Position numbers and translations under genes: made by a program. Of a stretch of 64,000 nt of DNA, positions 8,873 through 19,512 are shown one piece after another. The stretch is taken from assembly GCA_947497315.1 (NCBI GenBank), contig CANMFX010000003.1, positions 620,001 to 684,000 on the forward strand. The letters run 5' to 3'. The DNA comes from an uncultured Sphingomonadaceae bacterium. Its GTDB lineage: Bacteria > Pseudomonadota > Alphaproteobacteria > Sphingomonadales > Sphingomonadaceae. How positions within the stretch are numbered: position 1 is the stretch's first letter; every line of letters starts with the position of its first letter. The notes beneath the pieces are model-generated. The model did not search any database, was not told where the DNA came from, and worked only from the letters and a program-made list of their open reading frames with translations.

Positions 8873-10081
8873 ATGAAAAGAGATACCGGCCAAAATAGAG
8901 AGATTACGAAGAACTGGCGCCCGGCGACCAAAGCCATCCGCAGCGGCACCATGCGCAGCGAATTTGGGGAGACGTCGGAGGCGATGTTCCTCACCTCGGG
9001 CTATACCTATGATTGTGCCGAAGATGCCGCTGCACGGTTTAATGGCGAGCAATCAGGCATGACCTACAGCCGCCTGCAAAACCCGACGGTGCAGATGTTG
9101 GAAGAACGCATCGCGTTGATGGAAGGGGCAGATGCCTGTCGGGCAACTGCTTCTGGCATGGCGGCAATGACGGCTGCCTTGCTATGTCAGTTGCAGGCTG
9201 GCGATCATGTTGTGGCCAGCCGTGCGCTTTTTGGTTCCTGTCGCTGGCTAACGGACACACTTCTACCGAAATTCGGTATCGAAACCACTGTTATCGATGG
9301 CCGGGAAATCGAAAATTGGGAAAAGGCGATCACGCCCAAGACCAAGGTGTTTTTCTTTGAGACACCGGCCAATCCGACCATGGATGTTATTGATTTACGG
9401 ACAGTCTGTGATCTAGCGCGGGCCAAGGACATTACCAGCGTGGTCGACAATGCTTTTGCCACCAATGTGCTCCAGCGGCCGATGGAATTCGGTGCTGACG
9501 TCGTTGCCTATAGTGCCACCAAGATGATGGACGGGCAGGGGCGTGTGCTGGCCGGTGCCGTATGTGGAAACGAAGAGTTTATCGAGGAAACCTTGCTCGC
9601 ATTTACCCGAAATACAGGCCCAACACTCAGTGCTTTCAATGCCTGGGTCGTGCTGAAAGGACTCGAGACGCTCGACTTACGGATTCGCAAACAGAGCAAT
9701 AACGCCATTGAGGTGGGCAAGTTTTTAGAGCAGCGGATAGAGAAAATATTGCATCCCGGCCTACCAAGTCACCCGCAGCATAATCTGGCGATGAGCCAGA
9801 TGGAAGCGACCGGACCGATTTTCTCGCTGTATGTGGGCGGTGACCGCAAACAGGCCCATGGCCTTCTTAATGCATTGAATCTAATAGATATTTCAAACAA
9901 TATTGGAGATAGTCGTTCGTTAATGTGTCACCCGGCATCTACCACCCATCATGGCTTGGGCGAAGACGCGCGACTGGAAATCGGGATTAGCGAAGACATG
10001 CTGCGGATCAATGTTGGTCTGGAAGATCCCATCGATTTGATCGAAGATTTGGATCAGGCCCTTTCGTCTGTTGGTCTTTGA
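8873..10081 (+). CDS. metZ: O-succinylhomoserine sulfhydrylase (MetZ-type PLP enzyme)
   Basis: 402 residues of the Cys/Met-metabolism PLP family. It is expected to combine O-succinylhomoserine with sulfide to form homocysteine. Visible are the PLP phosphate-binding segment (S-G-M-A-A-M-T-A-A-L), D-N-A-F-A-T, the PLP lysine in Y-S-A-T-K-M-M-D-G-Q-G, and the C-terminal L-M-C-H-P-A-S-T-T-H-H. The H-P-A-S-T-T motif and start L-R-P-A/W-R-P-A-T-K-A-I-R-S-G match alphaproteobacterial MetZ better than MetB or MetY. Substrate choice (succinyl versus acetyl) cannot be proven by eye. Confidence 0.9.
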   Translation: MKRDTGQNREITKNWRPATKAIRSGTMRSEFGETSEAMFLTSGYTYDCAEDAAARFNGEQSGMTYSRLQNPTVQMLEERIALMEGADACRATASGMAAMTAALLCQLQAGDHVVASRALFGSCRWLTDTLLPKFGIETTVIDGREIENWEKAITPKTKVFFFETPANPTMDVIDLRTVCDLARAKDITSVVDNAFATNVLQRPMEFGADVVAYSATKMMDGQGRVLAGAVCGNEEFIEETLLAFTRNTGPTLSAFNAWVVLKGLETLDLRIRKQSNNAIEVGKFLEQRIEKILHPGLPSHPQHNLAMSQMEATGPIFSLYVGGDRKQAHGLLNALNLIDISNNIGDSRSLMCHPASTTHHGLGEDARLEIGISEDMLRINVGLEDPIDLIEDLDQALSSVGL

Positions 10082-10096
10082 CGCTATTGTTAAAAG

Positions 10097-10498
10097 ATGA
10101 TGCAGGCGTTCTTTCCATTTTCAGAAACTACCGACGGCGTGACCGTTCGGGTATCGGTCACATTTTTACCGGAGCAATCGGACATTGATGGTTTGCGCTG
10201 GTTTTGGGCCTATCATATTCGCATAGAGAATGAACGCGATAGCGCAGTTCAGTTGATGACCAGGCATTGGCGAATCTCCGATGCGCGGGGCGCACTGCAC
10301 CGGGTCGATGGCGATGGTGTCATTGGCGAGCAGCCGATCATCCAGCCAGGCAAGTCACATGATTATGTCTCAGGTTGTCCGCTCAATACGCCAAGCGGCG
10401 CGATGGCTGGACACTTCATGTTTGTCGGAGAAGAACCAGAAGCTTTTGAAGTTCGCATTCCTCACTTCCCTCTTACTGCACCTACTGTAGAGCAATGA
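10097..10498 (+). CDS. apaG: ApaG (Co2+/Mg2+ efflux-associated) protein
   Basis: 133 residues, an immunoglobulin-like beta-sandwich. Family landmarks are the N-terminal V-T-V-R-V-S-V-T-F-L-P-E-Q-S, W-A-Y-H-I-R-I-E-N, L-M-T-R-H-W-R-I-S-D, the glycine-rich loop V-D-G-D-G-V-I-G-E-Q-P-I-I-Q-P-G, and M-A-G-H-F-M-F-V. ApaG is named from the E. coli apa operon; its biochemical role is still unclear. Its stop overlaps the next gene by four bases (ATGA). Confidence 0.94.
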   Translation: MMQAFFPFSETTDGVTVRVSVTFLPEQSDIDGLRWFWAYHIRIENERDSAVQLMTRHWRISDARGALHRVDGDGVIGEQPIIQPGKSHDYVSGCPLNTPSGAMAGHFMFVGEEPEAFEVRIPHFPLTAPTVEQ

Positions 10499-11289
10499 AG
10501 CGTACGCATTTGCCGCTCAACGGGCTTCGCGTGCTCGATGCCGCAGCTCGGCACCTCAGCTTTACACGAGCAGCTGACGAATTGGCGGTTACACCTGCCG
10601 CTGTCGGGCAACAGATCAGGGCGCTTGAGGATATGCTTGGGGTCGTGATGTTTCGGCGCACTCCAAAGGGGTTGGAGCTGACAGACGAAGCTGCCGCAGG
10701 TCTGGACGCGCTGCGATCGGGTTTTCTGGAATTTGAAGATGCAGTGCGGGCTATGCAGGCCGGTCAGTCGTCCCACAAGCTTACCATTGCAGCTCCGCGT
10801 GATTTGACCGCGAAGTGGTTGAATGAACGGCTCGCAAGCTTTTCACAGGACAACAAAGATGTCAGTTTCGCACTGGTTGCATCAGAAGGCGGCGCGGATT
10901 TTACCGAAGCCAATTTGGATGTGGCGATCGGACTGACAGATGGTCCGGGCGATAACGAGGGTGTTATCATCGGCGACACGATGTTCGTCAAAGTGGCAGC
11001 TCCCGGCGGGAAGGCAGGTCAGAAAATTGACTGGCCCGGCTGCCCTATCTCGGAAGGTGAAGAAACCTTGATGCGCGTGGCAGACGGTGGCTTGGCGATA
11101 GAGGCTGCTGCCAACGGATTTGGGCATGCCTGGGTACCTAAGATGTTGGTACAGCAGGACATTGCAGCAGGCCGCGTTGAAGTCATCGGTGAGGATAGCA
11201 AATCTTCTCGCGGTTACTGGTTGGTTGCGCCGCTCCCGCAATGGCGACAGAAAAAGGTAAAGGCACTGGTCGCCGCGTTAACAGCATGA
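10495..11289 (+). CDS. LysR-family transcriptional regulator (GcvA-like)
   Basis: 264 residues, somewhat short for the family. The N-terminal winged helix-turn-helix (residues ~5-65) reads L-N-G-L-R-V-L-D-A-A-A-R-H-L-S-F-T-R-A-A-D-E-L, close to the GcvA/AmpR subfamily. The effector-binding half (~90-260) retains the periplasmic-binding-protein outline but is trimmed. No divergent target gene is adjacent; the gene is embedded in a row with apaG and a GNAT gene (ATGA overlaps on both sides), so its targets are probably elsewhere. Confidence 0.88.
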   Translation: MKRTHLPLNGLRVLDAAARHLSFTRAADELAVTPAAVGQQIRALEDMLGVVMFRRTPKGLELTDEAAAGLDALRSGFLEFEDAVRAMQAGQSSHKLTIAAPRDLTAKWLNERLASFSQDNKDVSFALVASEGGADFTEANLDVAIGLTDGPGDNEGVIIGDTMFVKVAAPGGKAGQKIDWPGCPISEGEETLMRVADGGLAIEAAANGFGHAWVPKMLVQQDIAAGRVEVIGEDSKSSRGYWLVAPLPQWRQKKVKALVAALTA

Positions 11290-11828
11290 CCTTACCTATT
11301 TTGTCGACAGAGAGGCTGCGTCTGCGCCCTTTGCAAGTTGATGATGCTGATGCTCTTCACCCCGCTTTTGCAGATGAAGATTTATTGCAATGGTGGTCCA
11401 GTGGACCTCATAAAACAGTCGCGGAAACGCGGGACTATGTGGCGCAAAATTGCGAAGGTACGCGTTGGCAAACGTGGGCCATAACGACAATTCAGGAAGA
11501 TGTGGCTCTGGGCTGGGTTGTTCTTATCCGTTCAGAAGATCGCCCAAATGTTAGGGAAATTGGTTATATTCTAAACCGTGCTGTTTGGGGCAAGGGAATA
11601 GCGCGAGAGGCCGTTAGCCGAGCGATCCAATATGGCTTCGAAGAACTTGATCTCCGACGCATCTACGCAGATGTTGACCCTGATAATTTACCTTCAATCA
11701 AGCTACTGAAGATTCTGGGCTTTCAACAAGAAGCACATTTGCGGCAGGAATGGGAAACACATATCGGAATCCGGGACAGTTTGATTTTTGGATTGCTGCG
11801 TGATGATTGGCTGAATGTCGATCGATAA
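11286..11828 (+). CDS. GNAT N-acetyltransferase (RimJ/RimL-like)
   Basis: 180 residues from ATG 11286, which overlaps the LysR stop by four bases. A longer reading from 11241 would run 49 bases inside the regulator and is not needed. The start L-S-T-E-R-L-R-L-R-P-L, the acetyl-CoA loop (N-R-A-V-W-G-K-G-I-A-R-E-A), and the C-terminal A-D-V-D-P-D-N-L-P-S-I-K-L-L-K-I-L-G-F place it in the RimJ/RimL branch that acetylates protein N-termini or small amines. Its own substrate is unknown. It ends one base from the stop of the oppositely oriented next gene. Confidence 0.88.
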   Translation: MTLPILSTERLRLRPLQVDDADALHPAFADEDLLQWWSSGPHKTVAETRDYVAQNCEGTRWQTWAITTIQEDVALGWVVLIRSEDRPNVREIGYILNRAVWGKGIAREAVSRAIQYGFEELDLRRIYADVDPDNLPSIKLLKILGFQQEAHLRQEWETHIGIRDSLIFGLLRDDWLNVDR

Positions 11829-11829
11829 T

Positions 11830-15151
<3,322 letters not shown>

Positions 15152-15219
15152 TCAGACTGGCAAGAGGCTTGTTGGGCCTCCTGCCAAATGGTCTGTAAAA
15201 TAACGTCTTATTGCCTGAT

Positions 15220-15894
15220 TCAGCGAACTCTGGGGCCGCCAAAGGGCAGCGGTGGCGGTGCACGCCGTGCGCCGCGTGGCAACTGTGCCTGAAATGCTCT
15301 GCCGCAATGCTCTACGCAATATGGGAAGCCTGGATTGACCTCTTCACCGCAGAAATGAAAATCCGGTTCACCGGGATGATTCATCGGCCAGCGGCAAATT
15401 TTATCGTTCAAGTCCAGCAAACTGGTTTTGTCAGCAATTTCTTCACTGGGTTTGGCAGGAACCAGACGCCGCGGCGGTGCGGGTGGAATGGGAGCCTGCT
15501 GGTCGCCAGGGCCCTGACGCAAAAAACCGCCAGGTCCAACGGAAACGATTTTGGGTCCGTCAGACTTGGGCATTTTTGACTGTTGCGCAGCATGTGTGCG
15601 AGCAGCGGGCGTTGGTGGCGGCATCGCGCGGCGAGCTACATGTTCTTCTTTCTGCTTGGGTTTCTTGGTCGCTTTGACCGATGCCTTTTTCGGTTTGGGC
15701 ACCGGTTTGTCACCCTTTGCCGTCTTCGCTTTGGCTTTTACTGGTGATGGGCGAGATTTCAGGCCGAGGCGATGCGCCTTGCCGATTACTGCATTCCTGC
15801 TAACGCCGCCCAATTCTTCGGCGATCTGGCTCGCTGTCAGGCCTTTTTCCCACATTTGTTTCAAATGATCGATACGTTCGTCGGTCCAAGCCAT
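15220..15894 (-). CDS. gcrA: Cell-cycle regulator GcrA
   Basis: 224 residues. The N-terminus, M-A-W-T-D-E-R-I-D-H-L-K-Q-M-W-E-K-G-L and then S-Q-I-A-E-E-L-G-G-V-S-R-N-A-V-I-G-K-A, is the unmistakable GcrA DNA-binding domain. GcrA binds sigma70 and activates promoters carrying CcrM-methylated GANTC sites in alphaproteobacteria. The C-terminal sigma-binding domain (I-C-R-W-P-M-N-H-P-G-E-P-D-F-H-F-C-G) is also present. Between them is a ~100-residue Lys/Pro/Ala-rich linker, longer than in Caulobacter GcrA (about 173 residues in total). Confidence 0.96.
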   Translation of the reverse strand: MAWTDERIDHLKQMWEKGLTASQIAEELGGVSRNAVIGKAHRLGLKSRPSPVKAKAKTAKGDKPVPKPKKASVKATKKPKQKEEHVARRAMPPPTPAARTHAAQQSKMPKSDGPKIVSVGPGGFLRQGPGDQQAPIPPAPPRRLVPAKPSEEIADKTSLLDLNDKICRWPMNHPGEPDFHFCGEEVNPGFPYCVEHCGRAFQAQLPRGARRAPPPLPFGGPRVR

Positions 15895-16020
15895 GCAAAA
15901 TCCTAATCTGTTCCACTACTGCGCCCAATATAAGTCTTGTCACCGCATATTCAATCATACGCGAATGGCCAAGATAATATGGGTTGTGATTGCTGTCCGG
16001 AGCAGATAGGCGAAAAGCCT
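15895..16020. promoter_or_regulatory. Divergent promoter region gcrA / ABC permease
   Basis: 126 bases between two divergent starts. It must contain the gcrA promoter and that of the permease. I find no GANTC site and no CtrA-type TTAA-N7-TTAA in it. Confidence 0.5.
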
Positions 16021-16878
16021 ATGTTAGACCAGCCCAAAAATAACAATTCTGATCAACCCGAGTTTATTGCACAAACTTATGCCGAGCCCGGTGTGCCGGC
16101 CATACGCGGTGTCAACTGGGGCGGTTTCCTGGCGCTTTACTGGAAGGAAGTACGCCGCTTTTTCAAGGTACAGCTTCAAACTGTCTGGGCTCCGTCGATT
16201 ACTACCTTGCTATTTCTGGTGATTTTTACCGTGGCGTTGGGCAGGGGGGATCGCACTGTCCTGGGGGTGCCGTTTGCTGATTTCATTGCACCGGGCTTGA
16301 TCTGCATGGGCATGATTCAGAACGCCTTCGCTAACAGCAGTTTTTCGCTTTTGGTCGGGAAAATTCAAGGCACAATTGTGGATTATCTTATGCCGCCATT
16401 GTCTGTTGGCGAATTGCTGGCAGGCCTCGTTGGAGCTGCAATTACGCGGGCAGCACTGGTTGGGTTTGCCGTTTGGCTGGCCATGGCACTTTGGCCGGGC
16501 GTTAACGTTAGCGTCAATCATTGGTGGGCCGTGCTCTGGTTTGGTTTCATGGGCTCGGCAATGCTGGCGCTGCTTGGTGTTCTCACATCGATTTGGGCGG
16601 AAAAATTCGATCATGCAGCGGCTGTGACCAATTTTGTCGTGGCTCCCGCGGCCTTGTTATCGGGGACATTCTATTCGATTGACAGGTTGGCCCCCACATT
16701 TCAGGCGTTTAGTCACTTCAATCCGTTTTTCTACGCGATTTCTGGGTTCCGCTACGGGTTTCTGGGCGCAGCCGATTCCCCGATAATTGTTGGTTCTTTT
16801 GTTCTGCTGGGGATTAATATCGGGCTGACCGCCCTTTGCTACGTTCTGCTCTCAAAAGGCTGGAAGATTAAATCCTAG
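16021..16878 (+). CDS. ABC-2 type transporter permease
   Basis: 285 residues from ATG 16021; the TTG at 15937 would add a Cys-rich leader with no family counterpart. After a polar N-terminus six membrane helices follow, with the ABC-2 signature region G-L-I-C-M-G-M-I-Q-N-A-F-A-N-S-S-F and the helix-5 block A-P-A-A-L-L-S-G-T-F-Y-S-I-D-R-L. The last segment, F-N-P-F-F-Y-A-I-S-G-F-R-Y-G-F, is typical of the NodJ/DrrB/YadH branch that exports polysaccharide, lipid or drug. No ATPase gene is adjacent, so its partner must be encoded elsewhere. Confidence 0.9.
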   Translation: MLDQPKNNNSDQPEFIAQTYAEPGVPAIRGVNWGGFLALYWKEVRRFFKVQLQTVWAPSITTLLFLVIFTVALGRGDRTVLGVPFADFIAPGLICMGMIQNAFANSSFSLLVGKIQGTIVDYLMPPLSVGELLAGLVGAAITRAALVGFAVWLAMALWPGVNVSVNHWWAVLWFGFMGSAMLALLGVLTSIWAEKFDHAAAVTNFVVAPAALLSGTFYSIDRLAPTFQAFSHFNPFFYAISGFRYGFLGAADSPIIVGSFVLLGINIGLTALCYVLLSKGWKIKS

Positions 16879-16891
16879 TGCTTCGACAGGA

Positions 16892-17272
16892 CTAATGCCG
16901 GTGAATCCGGTGCAGCTTGTATTTGCCGTCATCTTCGACTTTGAACATCTTTCCGACTTCGGGATGCATAACGGGCTCTCCGCTATCGTCTTCAAGCAGA
17001 TTCTGTTGACTGACATAGGCCACATAACTGCTATCTGCGTTTTCCGCCAGGAGATGGTAAAACGGCTGGTCCTTTGAAGGCTGCAGATCCTTTGGAATGG
17101 CATCATACCATTCATCGCTGTTAGCAAAGACCGGATCAATGTCATAAATCACGCCGCGAAAATCAAACAAGCGATGTTTTACCACATCGCCTATCGTGAA
17201 ATTCGCATTTAGCACGGGCGGTGTGCCTTTTGGCAGAGGATTGGTGGACGCAAGATATTTGGTTTGAGCCAT
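16892..17272 (-). CDS. hspQ: Heat-shock protein HspQ (YccV-like, hemimethylated-DNA-binding fold)
   Basis: 126 residues. The core, F-x-I-G-D-V-V-K-H-R-L-F-D-F-R-G-V-I-Y-D-I-D-P-V-F, D-Q-P-F-Y-H-L-L-A-E, Y-V-S-Q-Q-N-L, is the HspQ/YccV domain. In enterobacteria HspQ is a heat-inducible specificity enhancer of Lon protease that also binds hemimethylated oriC DNA. The ~20-residue N-terminal and ~20-residue C-terminal extensions (ending K-L-H-R-I-H-R-H) go beyond the ~105-residue E. coli protein. It converges on the permease gene with a 13-base gap. Confidence 0.93.
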   Translation of the reverse strand: MAQTKYLASTNPLPKGTPPVLNANFTIGDVVKHRLFDFRGVIYDIDPVFANSDEWYDAIPKDLQPSKDQPFYHLLAENADSSYVAYVSQQNLLEDDSGEPVMHPEVGKMFKVEDDGKYKLHRIHRH

Positions 17273-17380
17273 AGTTCTAATCTAATCAGTTCCGGTGCAG
17301 ATGCAAGCATCGGTCATTTGTTTATCATCGCGGTTTCTCGCTTGGCAAATCACAAATCATGGTCTAAGCGCGCCGCAGAT

Positions 17381-17409
17381 TTGACGCTTATGGCCGCTCA
17401 GGCCATGGT
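17381..17409 (+). promoter_or_regulatory. Possible promoter of tRNA-Ser
   Basis: TTGACG at 17381-17386, with a weak -10 (CATGGT) 17 bases later, would start transcription a few bases before the tRNA. The -35 is good and the -10 poor. Confidence 0.4.
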
Positions 17410-17423
17410 TTCCAACCAAGTGC

Positions 17424-17513
17424 GGAGAGGTGCCAGAGTGGTCGAATGGGGCGGTCTCGAAAACCGTTGTGCGAGCGATCGTACCCAGGGTTCGAATCCC
17501 TGTCTCTCCGCCA
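17424..17513 (+). tRNA. tRNA-Ser (anticodon CGA)
   Basis: 90 bases including an encoded CCA. Acceptor GGAGAGG pairs with TCTCTCC (one G-T pair), discriminator G. The anticodon stem GCGGT/ACCGT encloses loop CTCGAAA, giving anticodon CGA, which reads UCG. The long variable arm, T-arm loop TTCGAAT and the 90-base size are class II features expected for serine. Confidence 0.96.
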
Positions 17514-17679
17514 AACTGGATCACTAAGCGCGAGAGAGAATCGCATTCTACGTCGATGTATGAATTCTGCTAGTTGCCTGATATCCGGACAAAGTGGTCT
17601 GGTCTGTCGTCTAATATCCATTTTGACCAATAAAGACTGGGAAACGCAGTATTTTTTTGGCAGGATGATTTAAGGCCGG

Positions 17680-19512
17680 ATGGGTCTGGATGATTTGAGG
17701 GTTGATATGGCTGATCGGGATTCCCATTTGCAGGACGTGTTAAAGGCGCCTGACGGGCCGCATATCGGCGCGTTGTTTGATTTTGATGGCACAATTATTG
17801 CCGGCTACTCTGCCACAGCCATGTTATGGGAGAAGATAAAGCGCCGTGAGATGACTGCGGAAGAGCTGGTCGAAACCGCCAATGTAATGGCCCAATACAG
17901 TATGGGGAGCATGGGCTTCTCTGGTCTGATGTCGGCCGCCTCGAAATTCATGAAAGGCGTAACCGAAGACAGCTATTTTGAGTTTGGCGAAGAGCTTTAT
18001 GAAAAACACATCGCGCGTAAAGTTTATCCGGAATCTCGTGAACTTATTGAAGCGCATATTGCGAAGGGCCATACCGTTGCGATCGTTTCTTCTGCAACCA
18101 TTTACCAGATTGAACCAACTGCGCGTGATCTGAATATCGAGCATGTCTTATGCTCGCAATATGAAGTCGAAAATGGAGAATTTACCGGGAATATAATCCG
18201 TCCACTCTGTTTTGGTGAAGGCAAGGTTATCGCTGCAGAAAGGCTTGCAAAAGAGCATAAGCTGGATTTGAGCAAGAGTTATTTCTATTCAGATAGTGAT
18301 GACGATCTGGAGTTGTTGGAGCGGGTCGGTAAACCACGGCCGTTGAATCCCAACAGCAAACTTACTGAAATTTCCAAGGAACGTGGTTGGCCTCTGCAGA
18401 AATTTGACAGCCGCGGGCAAGGCAAGCCGGTTGATTATCTCAGAACGATATATGCCACAGGTTCGCTAGTTACGTCTTTTGTTGCTGGACTGCCGATTTG
18501 GGCCTTAACCGGATCTCAGAGGGAGGCGACCAATTTTTCGACCGGGTTATTTGGTGATATCGCCACGGCACTGACCGGCGTGGAACTGGATATCACTGGC
18601 GAAGAAAATCTCTGGGTCAATCGGCCATGCATCTTTGTCTTTAACCACCAGAGCAAGGCCGATGTGATGATCATGGCAAAGCTGGTGCGTAAAGATGTTG
18701 GCGGCATTGCCAAGAAAGAGGTTAAGGATACGCCAATTATCGGCAAGGTCATGGAAATGGCCGGAACCGTGTTTGTGGACCGGGCTGATGGCCGCAATGC
18801 GATCAAAGCGATGGAGCCATTGATCGATGCGATTAAAATTGACGGTAAATCAATTTGTATTGCGCCTGAAGGAACCCGAACATTATCGCCGAAAGTGGGA
18901 CCATTCAAGAAAGGTGCTTTCCACTTGGCGATGCAGGCGGGCGTTCCGATGGTACCGATTGTTATCCACAATGCTGGCGATGTGGCTCCCAAAAATGAAT
19001 TTGTAATGCGGCCGGCCATAGTAAAGGTCGATATTTTGCCGCCGGTCGACACCAGTAAGTGGAAAAAATCAACGCTTGATGCTCATGTTGCCGAGGTACG
19101 AGGCATGTTCCTGGAAGCCTTGGGGCAAGAGGATGAGGAGCCCGTTCACGCGCCCGTCAAAACGAAGGCCGAACCCGTCAAGACAGCATCGAAGCGGACA
19201 TCCACCGCAAAGACGGCTAGTCGTGGCAAGTCAAAAGCAAAGGCTGTTCCCAAGAAAGCGGCTTCGGCTGCTAAAAAGGTGGGGTCGACCCGAAAGCCTA
19301 CGGTCAGGAAAACGGTGACTGCCGCAAAAGCAGCTCCTCGACCTGCTGCTAGAAAAACAGCACCGAAATCTGCAACGCGCAAGCCTGTGGTCAAAAAGCC
19401 ATCTGTTAAAAAAGCAACGGCCGGCGGCACATCAGCGAGAAAACCTGCGCCCAAAAAGACACCCGCCAAAAAAGCCGACAAAAACGAAAAAATAGGGAGC
19501 CGGAATGGATGA
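17680..19512 (+). CDS. HAD-IB hydrolase / 1-acyl-glycerol-3-phosphate acyltransferase fusion with histone-like tail
   Basis: 610 residues. Residues ~30-225 are a HAD-IB phosphatase domain (D-F-D-G-T at 34-38, S-S-A-T at 137-140, D-S-D-D-D near 205-209), SerB-like in outline. Residues ~300-485 are a PlsC-type acyltransferase with H323 and D328 of the H-x4-D motif and E-G-T-R at 397-400. It should acylate lysophosphatidate, and the HAD domain might dephosphorylate the product or a related phosphate. The last ~120 residues are an almost pure Lys/Ala/Pro/Thr/Arg repeat like histone H1 or the PhaF tail. An ATG at 17707 is an alternative start. The 3' end overlaps the PlsB-like gene by eight bases. 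Confidence 0.9.
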   Translation: MGLDDLRVDMADRDSHLQDVLKAPDGPHIGALFDFDGTIIAGYSATAMLWEKIKRREMTAEELVETANVMAQYSMGSMGFSGLMSAASKFMKGVTEDSYFEFGEELYEKHIARKVYPESRELIEAHIAKGHTVAIVSSATIYQIEPTARDLNIEHVLCSQYEVENGEFTGNIIRPLCFGEGKVIAAERLAKEHKLDLSKSYFYSDSDDDLELLERVGKPRPLNPNSKLTEISKERGWPLQKFDSRGQGKPVDYLRTIYATGSLVTSFVAGLPIWALTGSQREATNFSTGLFGDIATALTGVELDITGEENLWVNRPCIFVFNHQSKADVMIMAKLVRKDVGGIAKKEVKDTPIIGKVMEMAGTVFVDRADGRNAIKAMEPLIDAIKIDGKSICIAPEGTRTLSPKVGPFKKGAFHLAMQAGVPMVPIVIHNAGDVAPKNEFVMRPAIVKVDILPPVDTSKWKKSTLDAHVAEVRGMFLEALGQEDEEPVHAPVKTKAEPVKTASKRTSTAKTASRGKSKAKAVPKKAASAAKKVGSTRKPTVRKTVTAAKAAPRPAARKTAPKSATRKPVVKKPSVKKATAGGTSARKPAPKKTPAKKADKNEKIGSRNG

